Assembly: GCF_016742135.1 (NCBI RefSeq)
Contig: NZ_JACVCG010000001.1
Span: forward strand, 640,167-704,166
From: Brevundimonas sp.
Lineage (GTDB): Bacteria > Pseudomonadota > Alphaproteobacteria > Caulobacterales > Caulobacteraceae
Direction of reading: 5' to 3'
DNA: 64,000 bases
The notes under the pieces are model-generated. The model saw only the letters and a list, made by a program, of their open reading frames with translations, had not been told where the DNA came from and made no database searches. Positions 34,087 to 43,134 of the stretch are shown piece after piece. The position numbers and the translations under genes were made by a program. Position 1 is the first letter of the stretch. The number at the start of each line of letters is the position of its first letter.

Positions 34087-35039
34087 CCCCAGATACCTCC
34101 CAGACCGGAACCCGGGCCGGATTCGTGGCTGTGATCGGCGCGCCCAACGCCGGCAAGTCCACCCTGGTCAATCGGCTGACGGGCTCCAAGGTCTCGATCG
34201 TCACCCAGAAGGTGCAGACCACCCGGTTTCCGGTGCGTGGCATCGTCATGGATGGCCAGACCCAGATGGTGCTGGTCGATACGCCCGGCATCTTCAATCC
34301 TCGACGCCGACTGGACCGCGCCATGGTCGCCTCGGCCTGGGAAGGGGCGGAGGAGGCGGACGCCGTCGTGCATCTGGTCGATACGTCCGCCCAGATGGCC
34401 ATTGGTGAAGGCAAGGGGTCGCCCGCCGACCGCCGCGCGGTCGAGGATGTCGAAACCATCATCGAGTCGCTGAAGGGGCGGGACAGCAAGGCCATCCTGG
34501 CCCTCAACAAGATCGACGGGCTGAAGCGCGAGTCGATGCTGAAGGTCATGACCGAGTTGTTCAACACCGGGGTCTACAGCGATGTCTTCCTGATTTCAGC
34601 GGCGACCGGTGACGGCGTGCTGGACCTGAAGGCTCATCTGGCCGGCCTGATGCCGGAGGGGCCATGGCTGTATCCCGAGGACCAGAGCGCCGACCTGCCG
34701 CTGCGCGTCCTGGCGGCCGAGATCACGCGCGAGAAGGTGTTCCTGCGGGTGCATGAGGAACTGCCCTATTCGGCGGCGGTCGAAACCACGGCCTTTGAGG
34801 AACGCGACGACGGGTCGGTGCGGATCGAGCAGACCATCTATGTCGAGCGCGACAGCCAGCGCCCGATTGTGCTGGGCCGTTCCGGCCAGACCCTGAAATG
34901 GATCGGCCAGAAGTCGCGTGAGGAGCTGACCCTGCTGTTGGATCGGCCCGTTCACCTGTTCCTGACCGTCAAGGTCGATCCGAAATGGCAGGACTCACGG
35001 GCTCTTTACGCGCAGTTTGGGCTGACATTCGATATCTAG
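34083..35039 (+). CDS. era: GTPase Era
   Basis: Era binds the 3' end of 16S rRNA and checks 30S assembly. The 318-residue product has G1 GAPNAGKS (19-26), the G3 block VDTPGIF, G4 NKIDG, and a C-terminal KH domain (QRPIVLGRSGQTLKWIGQKS). The start is TTG 34083, overlapping the rnc stop as TTGA; this is an uncommon start codon, but no ATG exists before G1. The G2 effector segment QTTRFPVRGI is intact. RecO, which often follows era in alphaproteobacteria, is not next here. Confidence 0.95.
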   Translation: MTPDTSQTGTRAGFVAVIGAPNAGKSTLVNRLTGSKVSIVTQKVQTTRFPVRGIVMDGQTQMVLVDTPGIFNPRRRLDRAMVASAWEGAEEADAVVHLVDTSAQMAIGEGKGSPADRRAVEDVETIIESLKGRDSKAILALNKIDGLKRESMLKVMTELFNTGVYSDVFLISAATGDGVLDLKAHLAGLMPEGPWLYPEDQSADLPLRVLAAEITREKVFLRVHEELPYSAAVETTAFEERDDGSVRIEQTIYVERDSQRPIVLGRSGQTLKWIGQKSREELTLLLDRPVHLFLTVKVDPKWQDSRALYAQFGLTFDI

Positions 35040-35045
35040 GGTCAG

Positions 35046-36263
35046 ATGAGACCCTTACCGATTCTTGCCGGCCTTGCGGCGCTGGCTGTTCTGATCGCAA
35101 TGGCATGGACGGTGGCGGTGCGGACCGACGCCGCCCATGGCACGGCCGAGGCTGCGTCCGGCCCTGCTGTCCGGGCCCGCCCGCCAGTCATGGTGGTCGA
35201 GGACATGCCCCGGCTCAAGGCATCCCTGGATGCCATGGCCGACAGCGGCCGGTTTACCGGCGCGGTTCTGGTGGCGCGTGGAGACCAGGTGCTGTTCCGG
35301 CAGGTCTATGGCATGGCGGATCGCGAGGCCGGCCGCCCCTTCGAACTCGACACCCCCCTGCGGCTGGCGTCGGTCAGCAAGATGTTCACGGCTGCCGCCA
35401 TCCTGCGGCTGCAGGACGAGGGCGTGCTGAGCGTCGAGGATCCGGTCTGTGACTGGATCGCCGACTGTCCGCAGGCGTGGTCGGACATCCGCGTCGGGCA
35501 TCTGATCTCTCACCAGTCGGGTATTCCTGACCTGATGGCGCGGCCCGGTTGGGGGACCCGGCGCGTCACCCCGGCCACGCTGGATGAGCTGACCCGCGAC
35601 AGCGCGCTGTATAATCTGCAGTTCGAGCCGGGGAGTCGGGTCCGCTACAACAACGCGGGCTTCAATCTGGCTGCCGCCGTGGTCGAGGCTGCGACGGGCA
35701 TGCCTTTCCCGACCTATCTGGAGCGCACCTTTTTTGAGCCACTGGGCATGACCCGCACGGGCTATGACGCGGTGCCGGACCTGGCCATGGGCTATGCGAA
35801 TTTCCCCGCGGGGGTTACGCCCCAACCGGGAGCAAATGTCAGCATCATTCCGGGGGCGGGCGCCCTGTCGTCGACGGTGGACGATCTGCTGGCCTGGACA
35901 TGGGCGCTGCATCGCGGCGGACTACTAAGTCCCGAGGCCCATGCGGCCCTGATCGCGGATCACGCGCCGGTCGATACACCCGACGAACGCCGGGGCGGAC
36001 CGCGCCGCCACTGGGGGTATGGCCTGTTCACCCGGGCATTGGGCCTACAGGTCGAGCCGGCGTTTGACGACGTCCAGATTTATCACACCGGCAGCTGGTC
36101 CGGCTTTCGCAACATGGTGATCTGGCAACCCGAGGGAGAGGTCGTCGTGATCGTTCTTGCGAACAACTACCACCGGCGGGACGAGGTTTTCCTGATCAGC
36201 CAGCAGGCCGTGGCCGAGGCGCTGGGACGGCCCTTTCCCGAACGGATCGTCCCCCGCGACTGA
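35046..36263 (+). CDS. Serine hydrolase, beta-lactamase/class C-like
   Basis: A 405-residue serine beta-lactamase-like protein (PF00144 type). An N-terminal hydrophobic anchor or signal (about residues 5-25) puts it in the periplasm. The SxxK motif is S109-V-S-K112, the tyrosine motif is Y201-N-N203 and the third motif is HTG in IYHTGSWSGF. Such proteins are D-aminopeptidases, esterases or peptidoglycan-modifying enzymes more often than true beta-lactamases; substrate is not readable. It begins 7 bases after era, in the place usually held by recO, so it may share the operon. It is convergent with rsmA. Confidence 0.87.
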   Translation: MRPLPILAGLAALAVLIAMAWTVAVRTDAAHGTAEAASGPAVRARPPVMVVEDMPRLKASLDAMADSGRFTGAVLVARGDQVLFRQVYGMADREAGRPFELDTPLRLASVSKMFTAAAILRLQDEGVLSVEDPVCDWIADCPQAWSDIRVGHLISHQSGIPDLMARPGWGTRRVTPATLDELTRDSALYNLQFEPGSRVRYNNAGFNLAAAVVEAATGMPFPTYLERTFFEPLGMTRTGYDAVPDLAMGYANFPAGVTPQPGANVSIIPGAGALSSTVDDLLAWTWALHRGGLLSPEAHAALIADHAPVDTPDERRGGPRRHWGYGLFTRALGLQVEPAFDDVQIYHTGSWSGFRNMVIWQPEGEVVVIVLANNYHRRDEVFLISQQAVAEALGRPFPERIVPRD

Positions 36264-36266
36264 CCC

Positions 36267-37076
36267 TCAGGCCAGGGCGTCGGCCAGCCGCAGGAAGCCG
36301 GCGACGTCGACGGTTTCGGCCCGGGCGTCCGGTTCGATACCGGCCGCTTCGCACAGGGCCGCTCCGCCGAGCGACTTCAGACTGGAGCGCAGCATCTTGC
36401 GACGCTGGCCAAAGGCGGCGGCCGTCACTGTCTCCAGCTTGCGAATTCGGTCTGCGGCCAGCCGTTGCGCATGGGGCACCAGATGCACGACCGCCGAAGC
36501 CACCTTGGGCGGCGGGGTGAAGGCGGCGGCCGGCAGGGTCATGACCATCCGCGTCTCGCAAAGGGCCTGGCTGATGACTGCCAGACGTCCGTAAGCCGCG
36601 TCTCCGGGCTGGGCCACCACGCGCTGCGCGACTTCCTTCTGGAACATCAGCGTCATGGAGGCCGGGGTCCACGGGCCGGTCAACCACTTGATCAGCAGGG
36701 CCGTCCCCACATTGTAGGGCAGGTTTGACACCAGGTGCGCCGGGCCGTCGACCAGGGTCCGCTCATCGACCTTGAGGGCGTCACCCTCGACCAGACGCAG
36801 CCGATCGCTGCCGTCGTCCAGCTCGCCAAGCAGGGGCAGGAAACGGGCGTCCTTTTCGATGGCGATCACGTGACCGGCGTCGCTCTCCATCAGGGCGCGT
36901 GTCAGACCGCCGGGGCCGGGGCCGACCTCGATCACGGCATCGCCCGCGAACGGTCCGGCCAGCCGGGCGATCTTGCGCGTGACATTCAGGTCCAGCAGGA
37001 AATGCTGGCCGAAGCTCTTCTTCGCCATCAGCCCGTGGGCGTCGAGCGATTGGCGCAGGGATGGGAGGTCGCTCAT
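36267..37076 (-). CDS. rsmA: 16S rRNA dimethyladenosine transferase
   Basis: RsmA (KsgA) dimethylates two adjacent adenosines near the 3' end of 16S rRNA, a late 30S maturation step. The 269-residue product has KKSFGQHFLLD, motif I VIEVGPGPGGLTRAL and the active-site block LVSNLPYNVGTALL. FQKEVAQRV is the expected following segment. Its ATG overlaps the pdxA stop (ATGA). It is the last gene of the lptF-lptG-lptD-surA-pdxA-rsmA operon, the same order as the E. coli lptD-surA-pdxA-ksgA cluster. Confidence 0.97.
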   Translation of the reverse strand: MSDLPSLRQSLDAHGLMAKKSFGQHFLLDLNVTRKIARLAGPFAGDAVIEVGPGPGGLTRALMESDAGHVIAIEKDARFLPLLGELDDGSDRLRLVEGDALKVDERTLVDGPAHLVSNLPYNVGTALLIKWLTGPWTPASMTLMFQKEVAQRVVAQPGDAAYGRLAVISQALCETRMVMTLPAAAFTPPPKVASAVVHLVPHAQRLAADRIRKLETVTAAAFGQRRKMLRSSLKSLGGAALCEAAGIEPDARAETVDVAGFLRLADALA

Positions 37077-38071
37077 GCTGCGGTGACCCGGCGGTCGGCC
37101 ATGGCACGGGCCAGATGGAGCGCCGCAGTCAGGCTGTCGGGGCGGGCGATGCCCTTTCCGGCGATATCGAACCCGGTCCCGTGGTCCGGTGAGGTTCGCA
37201 CGATGGGCAGGCCCAGACTGGCATTCACGCCGCCCCAGAAGTCCAGCGTCTTGACCGGGATCAGCGCCTGATCGTGATACAGGCAGAGCACGGCATCATA
37301 GGTCTGGCGGGCCTCGTCGTGGAAAAGAGTGTCGGACGGCCGCGGGTCGCTGATGTTAAGACCTTCGGCCCTTAGTGCGGTGGCCGTGGGGATCAACACC
37401 TCCTGCTCCTCAAGGCCGATGGAGCCGCCTTCGCCGGCATGGGGGTTCAGCCCCGCCAGCGCCAGGCGCGGTCGGGGGATGCCGAAATCCCGAATCAGGG
37501 CTTCATGGGTCACCCGGGCCACGCGGCTGACCCGTTCGGCGGTGACCAGTTCGGGAACCTGCGACAGGGGCGAATGGATGGTGATCAGACAGGCGCGAAG
37601 GTCCCTGGCGGTCAGCATCATCACCGGACCCCGCGTCTGGCTCCAGGGGGCCTCCGCCGTCAGTTCGGCGATGAATTCCGTATGTCCGGGAAAGCGAAAC
37701 CCGGCCTGGTAGAGCGGGGCCTTGGCGATCGGGGCGGTGACCATGCCTGCGGCAGCACCGTCGAGGCACAGGCGGACAGCCGTCTCGATCCAGCCGGTGA
37801 TGGCCGGGGCATGCGCGGGATCGGCGCGCCCGGGCGTGACCGGGGTGCTGACAGGCTGATCCAGCACGGGAACGGCGCGATCGAACACACTCGCCGTCGA
37901 CGCGGGGTCCGTCACCACCTCGACCGGAACATGATCGGCCATCAGCCGCGCATCGCCCACGACCACAAAGGGTGAAGGCCGGGCCTTCCATGCAGCGGCG
38001 ATGATCTCGGGACCCACGCCGGCCGGTTCGCCCATGGTCAGGGCAAGCGGCGGCACAGGCCGGGTCATCAC
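37073..38071 (-). CDS. pdxA: 4-hydroxythreonine-4-phosphate dehydrogenase
   Basis: PdxA oxidises 4-phosphohydroxythreonine; the product spontaneously loses CO2 and is used by PdxJ (31004) in vitamin B6 synthesis. The 332-residue product has ALTMGEPAGVGPEIIAAAW, the substrate region PGHTEFIAEL, the metal-binding His in GLNPHAGEGGSIGLEE and YHDQALIPVKTLDFWGGVN. It starts at ATG 38071, overlapping the surA stop, and overlaps rsmA by four bases. Confidence 0.97.
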   Translation of the reverse strand: MMTRPVPPLALTMGEPAGVGPEIIAAAWKARPSPFVVVGDARLMADHVPVEVVTDPASTASVFDRAVPVLDQPVSTPVTPGRADPAHAPAITGWIETAVRLCLDGAAAGMVTAPIAKAPLYQAGFRFPGHTEFIAELTAEAPWSQTRGPVMMLTARDLRACLITIHSPLSQVPELVTAERVSRVARVTHEALIRDFGIPRPRLALAGLNPHAGEGGSIGLEEQEVLIPTATALRAEGLNISDPRPSDTLFHDEARQTYDAVLCLYHDQALIPVKTLDFWGGVNASLGLPIVRTSPDHGTGFDIAGKGIARPDSLTAALHLARAMADRRVTAA

Positions 38072-39399
38072 TTCATCTCGATGAGGGCATCAGCGCGCAG
38101 GTCGCGCATATAACGACGGCCCAGCATGGACAGATTGGCACGCAGCAGCTGCGACTCAACATCGCGATAGGTCGGCATGTCCGCCGATCCCACGCGACGA
38201 CCGCACAGACCGACCAGGTGCAGACCCAGCGGGGTCCGGATCGGTTCGCTGACCTCACCCACCTGGGCCGAACGGGCAAACGGCTGGAACTGCGGTGCAA
38301 GGTTCAGCACATCGCTTTCCCCCAGATCAGAGCCCAGCAGGCCCGGCTCCGCAGTGGCGCGCGCCACCATGGTCTGGCAGGTCAGTTGGGGGCGAACGGC
38401 CATCAGACGCTGGGCTGCGGCCTCGACCTCGGCTTCGCTCGCGGTTTCGGGCAGTTCGACCATGATCTGGCTGAGCTGCACGAGGCTGGTGGCGGACCCC
38501 TCGCGCTTGTCGCGCATGTAGATGATGTAGACGCCGCCCTCGACAACGATGGGGTTGGACAGCTGTCCGATGTCCAGGTTGTCGAACGCCTGTTGCAGGG
38601 CCGGGGCGACAGTTCCCTCGACCACCCAGCCGGCATCGCCGCCGCGCACGGCTGTCGGTGCCGCCGAGAATTGCTGGGCCACGGCCTGGAAGGGCGCGCC
38701 CTGGATCATCTGCTGGATCAGTTGCTGACCGCCGGAGATCGCGGCCTGCATGCCCCCGACCCGGTTGGCGTCGATATAGATTTCGCCGATCAGATACTGC
38801 TTCTTGGAGGCGGCTTCCTCATATTTGCGCAGGTTCTGTTCGACCTGGCTGCGGCTGACACGCGCGCGGCTGGAGAAGCGGCCCCCGACCAGTTCACGCC
38901 AGCCAATGGCGGTGCGGATCTGCTCGCGAACCGTGCGGGCGTGGATACCGGCCGAGGCAAGGGCCTGCATATACTGGCCAGGCGTCATGCCGGCCTGTTG
39001 GGCCATGGCCGCGATCTCGGAGTCGACTTCTTCATCGGTGATGATCAGGCTCGGGAATTTGGCGATCTCCTGGGCCTGGAGATGCTCGTCGATCAACATG
39101 TCCAGGGCTTCGCGCTGGATTTGGGCGATGTTCTCCGCAGTCGGCTGAACCTCGCTCATGACGATGATCAGCAGCATGCGCTGGCGCAGGTCGTAGCCAG
39201 TAATGACGCGGTCGTTGACCGTGGCGACAATGCCATCCTGGATCTGGAATTCGGCCTGCTGTACGCGCGGCTGCGCCGGACGGTCAGAGGCCGGGTTCAG
39301 TGTGCCCGCCGAGGTGGGAGGGGACTGGGTCTGGGCAAGGGCCGGGCTGGCCAGGGCCAGGAGCGCCGCAACCGCGATCACTGTACGCATGAAACGCAT
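38068..39399 (-). CDS. surA: SurA-like periplasmic chaperone/prolyl isomerase
   Basis: Periplasmic chaperone for outer-membrane proteins, including LptD. The 443-residue product has a signal peptide (VIAVAALLALASPALA), a SurA N-terminal domain (GIVATVNDRVITGYDLRQRM) and one clear parvulin region (YWVVEGTVAPALQQAFDNL with SNPIVVEGGVYIIYMRDKR), with a second, more diverged one C-terminal (PFARSAQVGEVSEPIRTPLG). ATG 39390 is an alternative start. Position directly after lptD supports the assignment. About 110 bases without a gene separate it from lptD. Confidence 0.9.
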   Translation of the reverse strand: MRFMRTVIAVAALLALASPALAQTQSPPTSAGTLNPASDRPAQPRVQQAEFQIQDGIVATVNDRVITGYDLRQRMLLIIVMSEVQPTAENIAQIQREALDMLIDEHLQAQEIAKFPSLIITDEEVDSEIAAMAQQAGMTPGQYMQALASAGIHARTVREQIRTAIGWRELVGGRFSSRARVSRSQVEQNLRKYEEAASKKQYLIGEIYIDANRVGGMQAAISGGQQLIQQMIQGAPFQAVAQQFSAAPTAVRGGDAGWVVEGTVAPALQQAFDNLDIGQLSNPIVVEGGVYIIYMRDKREGSATSLVQLSQIMVELPETASEAEVEAAAQRLMAVRPQLTCQTMVARATAEPGLLGSDLGESDVLNLAPQFQPFARSAQVGEVSEPIRTPLGLHLVGLCGRRVGSADMPTYRDVESQLLRANLSMLGRRYMRDLRADALIEMK

Positions 39400-39510
39400 G
39401 GTTCGTTCTTATTCCTCATACCGGTTCGGCGCAGGAGCCCTGTTCACTCAGCCCCGTATCGACGTAGATCGGCGCGAGGTCAAACCCGCCGCCCGTGTCT
39501 TGTGCCCCGC

Positions 39511-41991
39511 CTACCAGCGACTTTCGTTCCGATCATAGCCTGACCCTCCAAAAGTGGCGAGGTTTAGGCGGATATAGATGCCGTCAGACGGGCCACTGGG
39601 TCTGACCCGGGTATTGTCCCGGCGATAGCCCAGCTCGAACCGGAAGCACTCGTCGTCGAACAGCAGGCCGATTTCGGAGCGGGTGATCAGGTCGCGCTCC
39701 AGATCCATGACACCGCGACCGGCGACGCCCCAATTGCCCCAGACGAATTGCTGGCCGCGCAGTTCGATGAACTCATAGTTCCGGTTCAGCGGACCCCCCA
39801 GGGGGTTGGAGCGGTCGACGATATAGGTGACCGAGGCGGCATCGCGTCGTCTCCAGCTTGCCTCGACAGAGGCCTCCGCGCGGCGGATGTTGCCCGAGTC
39901 GTCCACCGTGGCATGGGCCCAGCCCCGCAGGCCATCGGACGGGGAAAAGCTGCCCTGCACGACCCAGTCAGACGAAGACGAGACCAGGCCGCTGGGATCG
40001 TAAAAGGCCGGAGGTGCCAACGGATCCGGATTCGGGATCAGTGATCTCAGCCCGGGTTCCTCGTCATCGCGCCAGCTCTTGCCGATGAACAGGGAGGCCT
40101 CGCGGGCCTCGCCCCAAGTGTAGGTTGCCCGTGTTCCCAGCGTCAGGCGAACACCCCCCTCATAGAGATCGTGTCCGGGAAAACGGTCCATGCGGAACAG
40201 GGAACTCTCGTCCAGCTCCAGCGTCTGGCTGTCTTCATTGGGGATGCGGGGGTCAAGGTCACTGGCGGTCGACACCGACAGCTGGGCCCGGGGCTCGAGG
40301 ATCAGGTCTCCACCGCTGGCAAAGGTCTTCAGCAGCGGGTACCGGACATCCAGGCCCGCGCTGAGCCGACCCCGACTGAGGGTTTCGGTTCCGGCGTCGA
40401 ACGGCGGCGGCAGATCGTCAATGGAATACAGATCCACGCGTCCGTCCACGAACGGCTCCCAGATCACGCCGGCCTGGCTGACCAGCGCGCGACGCCAGTC
40501 GAAGCGGCCTGTGATCCGGCGGCTGTCGACCCCCGACAGCCCGGCCGGGACCGGATCGGGAACGACCTCCGGACGCAGCACGGGGCTGCCGACAAAATCA
40601 TCCCGGAACAGCGCGACCGAGGACCCGCTCAACCGCAATCGACCCCCGAACACAGGGCCTGACGGCTCCCATCGGGCGGTGATCAGCGGAGCGACCACCG
40701 GCAGGCTGCTGTCGGCCTCGAATACGTTCAGACCCGGCGCGGCCTCATTGGGAATGGCGACCCTCAGGCTCTGGATGTCGAAGGCCGCGACCGAAACATA
40801 GCTGCGCCGCGTCTGGTGCTCGGTATAGAGCTGACTGATCAGGCGGCGCTCGTCCCCATAATACAGGCCGTTGTCGGGATAGGGATTGCGCACGTCGTAG
40901 CGGTCGAACAGGGTCTTGTCCGAGATGCGTTCGACCGTGAAGCCCCAGCGCCATGGACCCTCCGGATCGAAGCGCCCCGAGGCGAGCAGATAGCTGCGAT
41001 GCTCCCGGTCCAGAGGGGTCGGGATGTCGTCGATACCGTCTCCGTCGATATCAAAATCACCAAAGGTCCGCTCATAGGTGTAGCCGCTGCGGACTTCGAC
41101 CGTGCCGTCCGCAAACCGCCTGCGCCATTGCACATTCAGCAGGGGAGCCACGCGGGTGTTGAACTGGGGGCTGATCAGCCAGTCCTCGGATGGCGAGACG
41201 ACAAGCAGATAGGGCTGCTCGTACGAAAGACCCCGTTCCTCGTCGAACTCGATGATCGGCACCAGCAGGCCGCTGGCCCGTTCGACCGTCGGATCCGGGT
41301 GCCCGAAGAAGGGCAGGTACAGGACCGGGACGCCCCCGATCTTGAAGACGGCATTGCGATACAGGATGGCCCGCAAGTCCTCGTCCTGGACCACGCGCTC
41401 GGCCTGGATCGAGATGCTGGGCGTCTTGGGCCGGCCCTCCTCGTCGCAAATGGGGCACGGGGTGAAGAGCGCATAATTCAGCTCGTTCAGCGTGTCCGAG
41501 CGCCGCACGGCGGTGGCCGCCATCAGGCTGGCCCCGTTCTCGAGACGGGTGGCGAAATCGACGGCAACGCCGGTCTGAAGATCGTCTTCCAGCTCCAGCA
41601 GGGAGGCATAGACCACCGTCCCGTCCGGCGCGACCAGCTCGACTTCGCCCAGGGCGCTGGCGGTCTGGTTCGCCAGATCATAGTCGATGCGACGCGCCTG
41701 GAGTGTGTGGTCGCGGAACCGGGCGAAGACCCGGGCTCCGTCCGGAGTGCCCTCGGCGGTCAATATGTCTCCGTCACGGGATACGGAGCCGGCATCCATG
41801 TACACGGCCTCGGCGGCCAGGCCATCCGCTGATCCGGCAACAGGAACGGGCGGCGTGGCGTCCTGGGCCCAGGCCTGTCCGGCCAGCAGCAGGGGCCCGC
41901 ATGCCAGGGTCGCGACGCCCGCCAGCAGACGCCCGCGCAAATGGCTGTGCCGCGCGGCTTCCGGGGGGGACGAAATCCTGTCTTGCTTCAC
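39511..41991 (-). CDS. lptD: LPS-assembly protein LptD
   Basis: Outer-membrane beta-barrel that inserts LPS at the cell surface. The 826-residue product has a signal peptide (cleavage after AWA at about residue 42), an OstA/LptA-like jellyroll (YMDAGSVSRDGDILTAEG) and the LptD barrel domain, with CPICDEEGRPKTP, PVLYLPFFGHPDPTVERASG and a C-terminal DDECFRFELGYRRD. The start codon is GTG 41991 with GAGG upstream. The gene follows lptG by 21 bases in the same operon. The cysteines (CxxC and ECF) fit the disulphide pattern needed for barrel maturation. Confidence 0.95.
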   Translation of the reverse strand: MKQDRISSPPEAARHSHLRGRLLAGVATLACGPLLLAGQAWAQDATPPVPVAGSADGLAAEAVYMDAGSVSRDGDILTAEGTPDGARVFARFRDHTLQARRIDYDLANQTASALGEVELVAPDGTVVYASLLELEDDLQTGVAVDFATRLENGASLMAATAVRRSDTLNELNYALFTPCPICDEEGRPKTPSISIQAERVVQDEDLRAILYRNAVFKIGGVPVLYLPFFGHPDPTVERASGLLVPIIEFDEERGLSYEQPYLLVVSPSEDWLISPQFNTRVAPLLNVQWRRRFADGTVEVRSGYTYERTFGDFDIDGDGIDDIPTPLDREHRSYLLASGRFDPEGPWRWGFTVERISDKTLFDRYDVRNPYPDNGLYYGDERRLISQLYTEHQTRRSYVSVAAFDIQSLRVAIPNEAAPGLNVFEADSSLPVVAPLITARWEPSGPVFGGRLRLSGSSVALFRDDFVGSPVLRPEVVPDPVPAGLSGVDSRRITGRFDWRRALVSQAGVIWEPFVDGRVDLYSIDDLPPPFDAGTETLSRGRLSAGLDVRYPLLKTFASGGDLILEPRAQLSVSTASDLDPRIPNEDSQTLELDESSLFRMDRFPGHDLYEGGVRLTLGTRATYTWGEAREASLFIGKSWRDDEEPGLRSLIPNPDPLAPPAFYDPSGLVSSSSDWVVQGSFSPSDGLRGWAHATVDDSGNIRRAEASVEASWRRRDAASVTYIVDRSNPLGGPLNRNYEFIELRGQQFVWGNWGVAGRGVMDLERDLITRSEIGLLFDDECFRFELGYRRDNTRVRPSGPSDGIYIRLNLATFGGSGYDRNESRW

Positions 41992-42012
41992 ATCAACCTC
42001 GAACGGGGCGGC

Positions 42013-43134
42013 TCAGCCGTCCTCGGTATAGAACAGCAGGGTGAAGGCTGCGAGCCCGGTCAGCACCGGAGGCAACCACGCAGCCAGGAAGGGCGGAATC
42101 ACCTCTGCCGTCCCGAAGGCCGCGAAGGTCTGATTTACGAAGAAAAAGGCGAAACCGAGGATGACGGCGGCGATCGACATGCGGGCCAGATCCCCCATCC
42201 GCATCAGCCGCAGGGAAAAGGCGGCGGCGAGGATCGACATGGCGGCGAACATCAGCGGCGTCGCCAGCAGTTGATGCAGTCGCAGGCGATAGGCGGTCGA
42301 CGAGAAGCCGGCCTGCTCAACGCGCCGGATCTGTGTCGGCAGGGCCCACAGCGACGTCGACTGGGGCCGGGCGAAGCGAGCAAAGGCTTCGTCCCTTGCC
42401 AGACTGGAGGGCAGGTCCAGCCGGGCATAGGAAACAGCCCGCTGACCGGTCTGGGCGCCGACGGCATCGGTCAGCCGCCAGCTACCGGCCGTCAGGGCCG
42501 CCGAGGCGGCATCGATCCGCTCGACGAAGCTCAGCGCGCCGTTGTCGCCGACGGTATAGATGAAGACGGTCACGCCCTGCAGCCGCGCGCGGGCACTGTC
42601 CTGTTGTTCCGCGCGAATGATCATCTGCCGCTGACTGTTGCCCTCGCGAATCCAGACCGCCCTGGGCTGATCCGCCTCGATCGGGGCAGACGACAGGCGG
42701 GCCCGCTCACGCTGGAACAGGCCGTCGCCCCACGCTGCGGCGGGCCCCAGCAGGGTGACCGTCAACACACCGAAGAGCAGCGCAGCGCCGGCGGCCGGCA
42801 GGACGAATCTCCAGGCGGAAAGGCCGGCGGCGCGCATGGCGATCAGCTCGCTGCGCCGGTTCAGACCGACGTAGGCGGCCAGCGTTCCGAACAGAAAGAC
42901 GAAGGGCAGCAGCTGCAGGATGACCGCCGGAGACTTCATGGCCATCAGCCCGAGGATGCGCAGGGCCGACAGGTCAACGTCGGAGCCAACTCCGCGAGAA
43001 ATTTCGACGAAGTCGATCAACATGATCAGGCTGCCGATCACCGCCAGGGCGATGGTCAGGGCACGGGCCTGCTGGATCAGAACATAACGCTCGATCCGGC
43101 CGAGGCTCAGGATGCGGGTGGGCCTGAAGGTCAT
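42013..43134 (-). CDS. lptG: LPS export permease LptG
   Basis: Inner-membrane permease of the LptB2FG transporter that extracts LPS into the periplasmic bridge. The 373-residue product has the YjgP/YjgQ fold: transmembrane segments at the N-terminus (LTIALAVIGSLIMLIDFVE and others) and C-terminus, with a periplasmic beta-jellyroll between. RRSELIAMRAAGLSAWR is the coupling-helix segment. Start ATG 43134 overlaps the lptF stop (ATGA). Being second and shorter matches LptG in the usual lptF-lptG order. The ATPase LptB is not in the window. Confidence 0.93.
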   Translation of the reverse strand: MTFRPTRILSLGRIERYVLIQQARALTIALAVIGSLIMLIDFVEISRGVGSDVDLSALRILGLMAMKSPAVILQLLPFVFLFGTLAAYVGLNRRSELIAMRAAGLSAWRFVLPAAGAALLFGVLTVTLLGPAAAWGDGLFQRERARLSSAPIEADQPRAVWIREGNSQRQMIIRAEQQDSARARLQGVTVFIYTVGDNGALSFVERIDAASAALTAGSWRLTDAVGAQTGQRAVSYARLDLPSSLARDEAFARFARPQSTSLWALPTQIRRVEQAGFSSTAYRLRLHQLLATPLMFAAMSILAAAFSLRLMRMGDLARMSIAAVILGFAFFFVNQTFAAFGTAEVIPPFLAAWLPPVLTGLAAFTLLFYTEDG

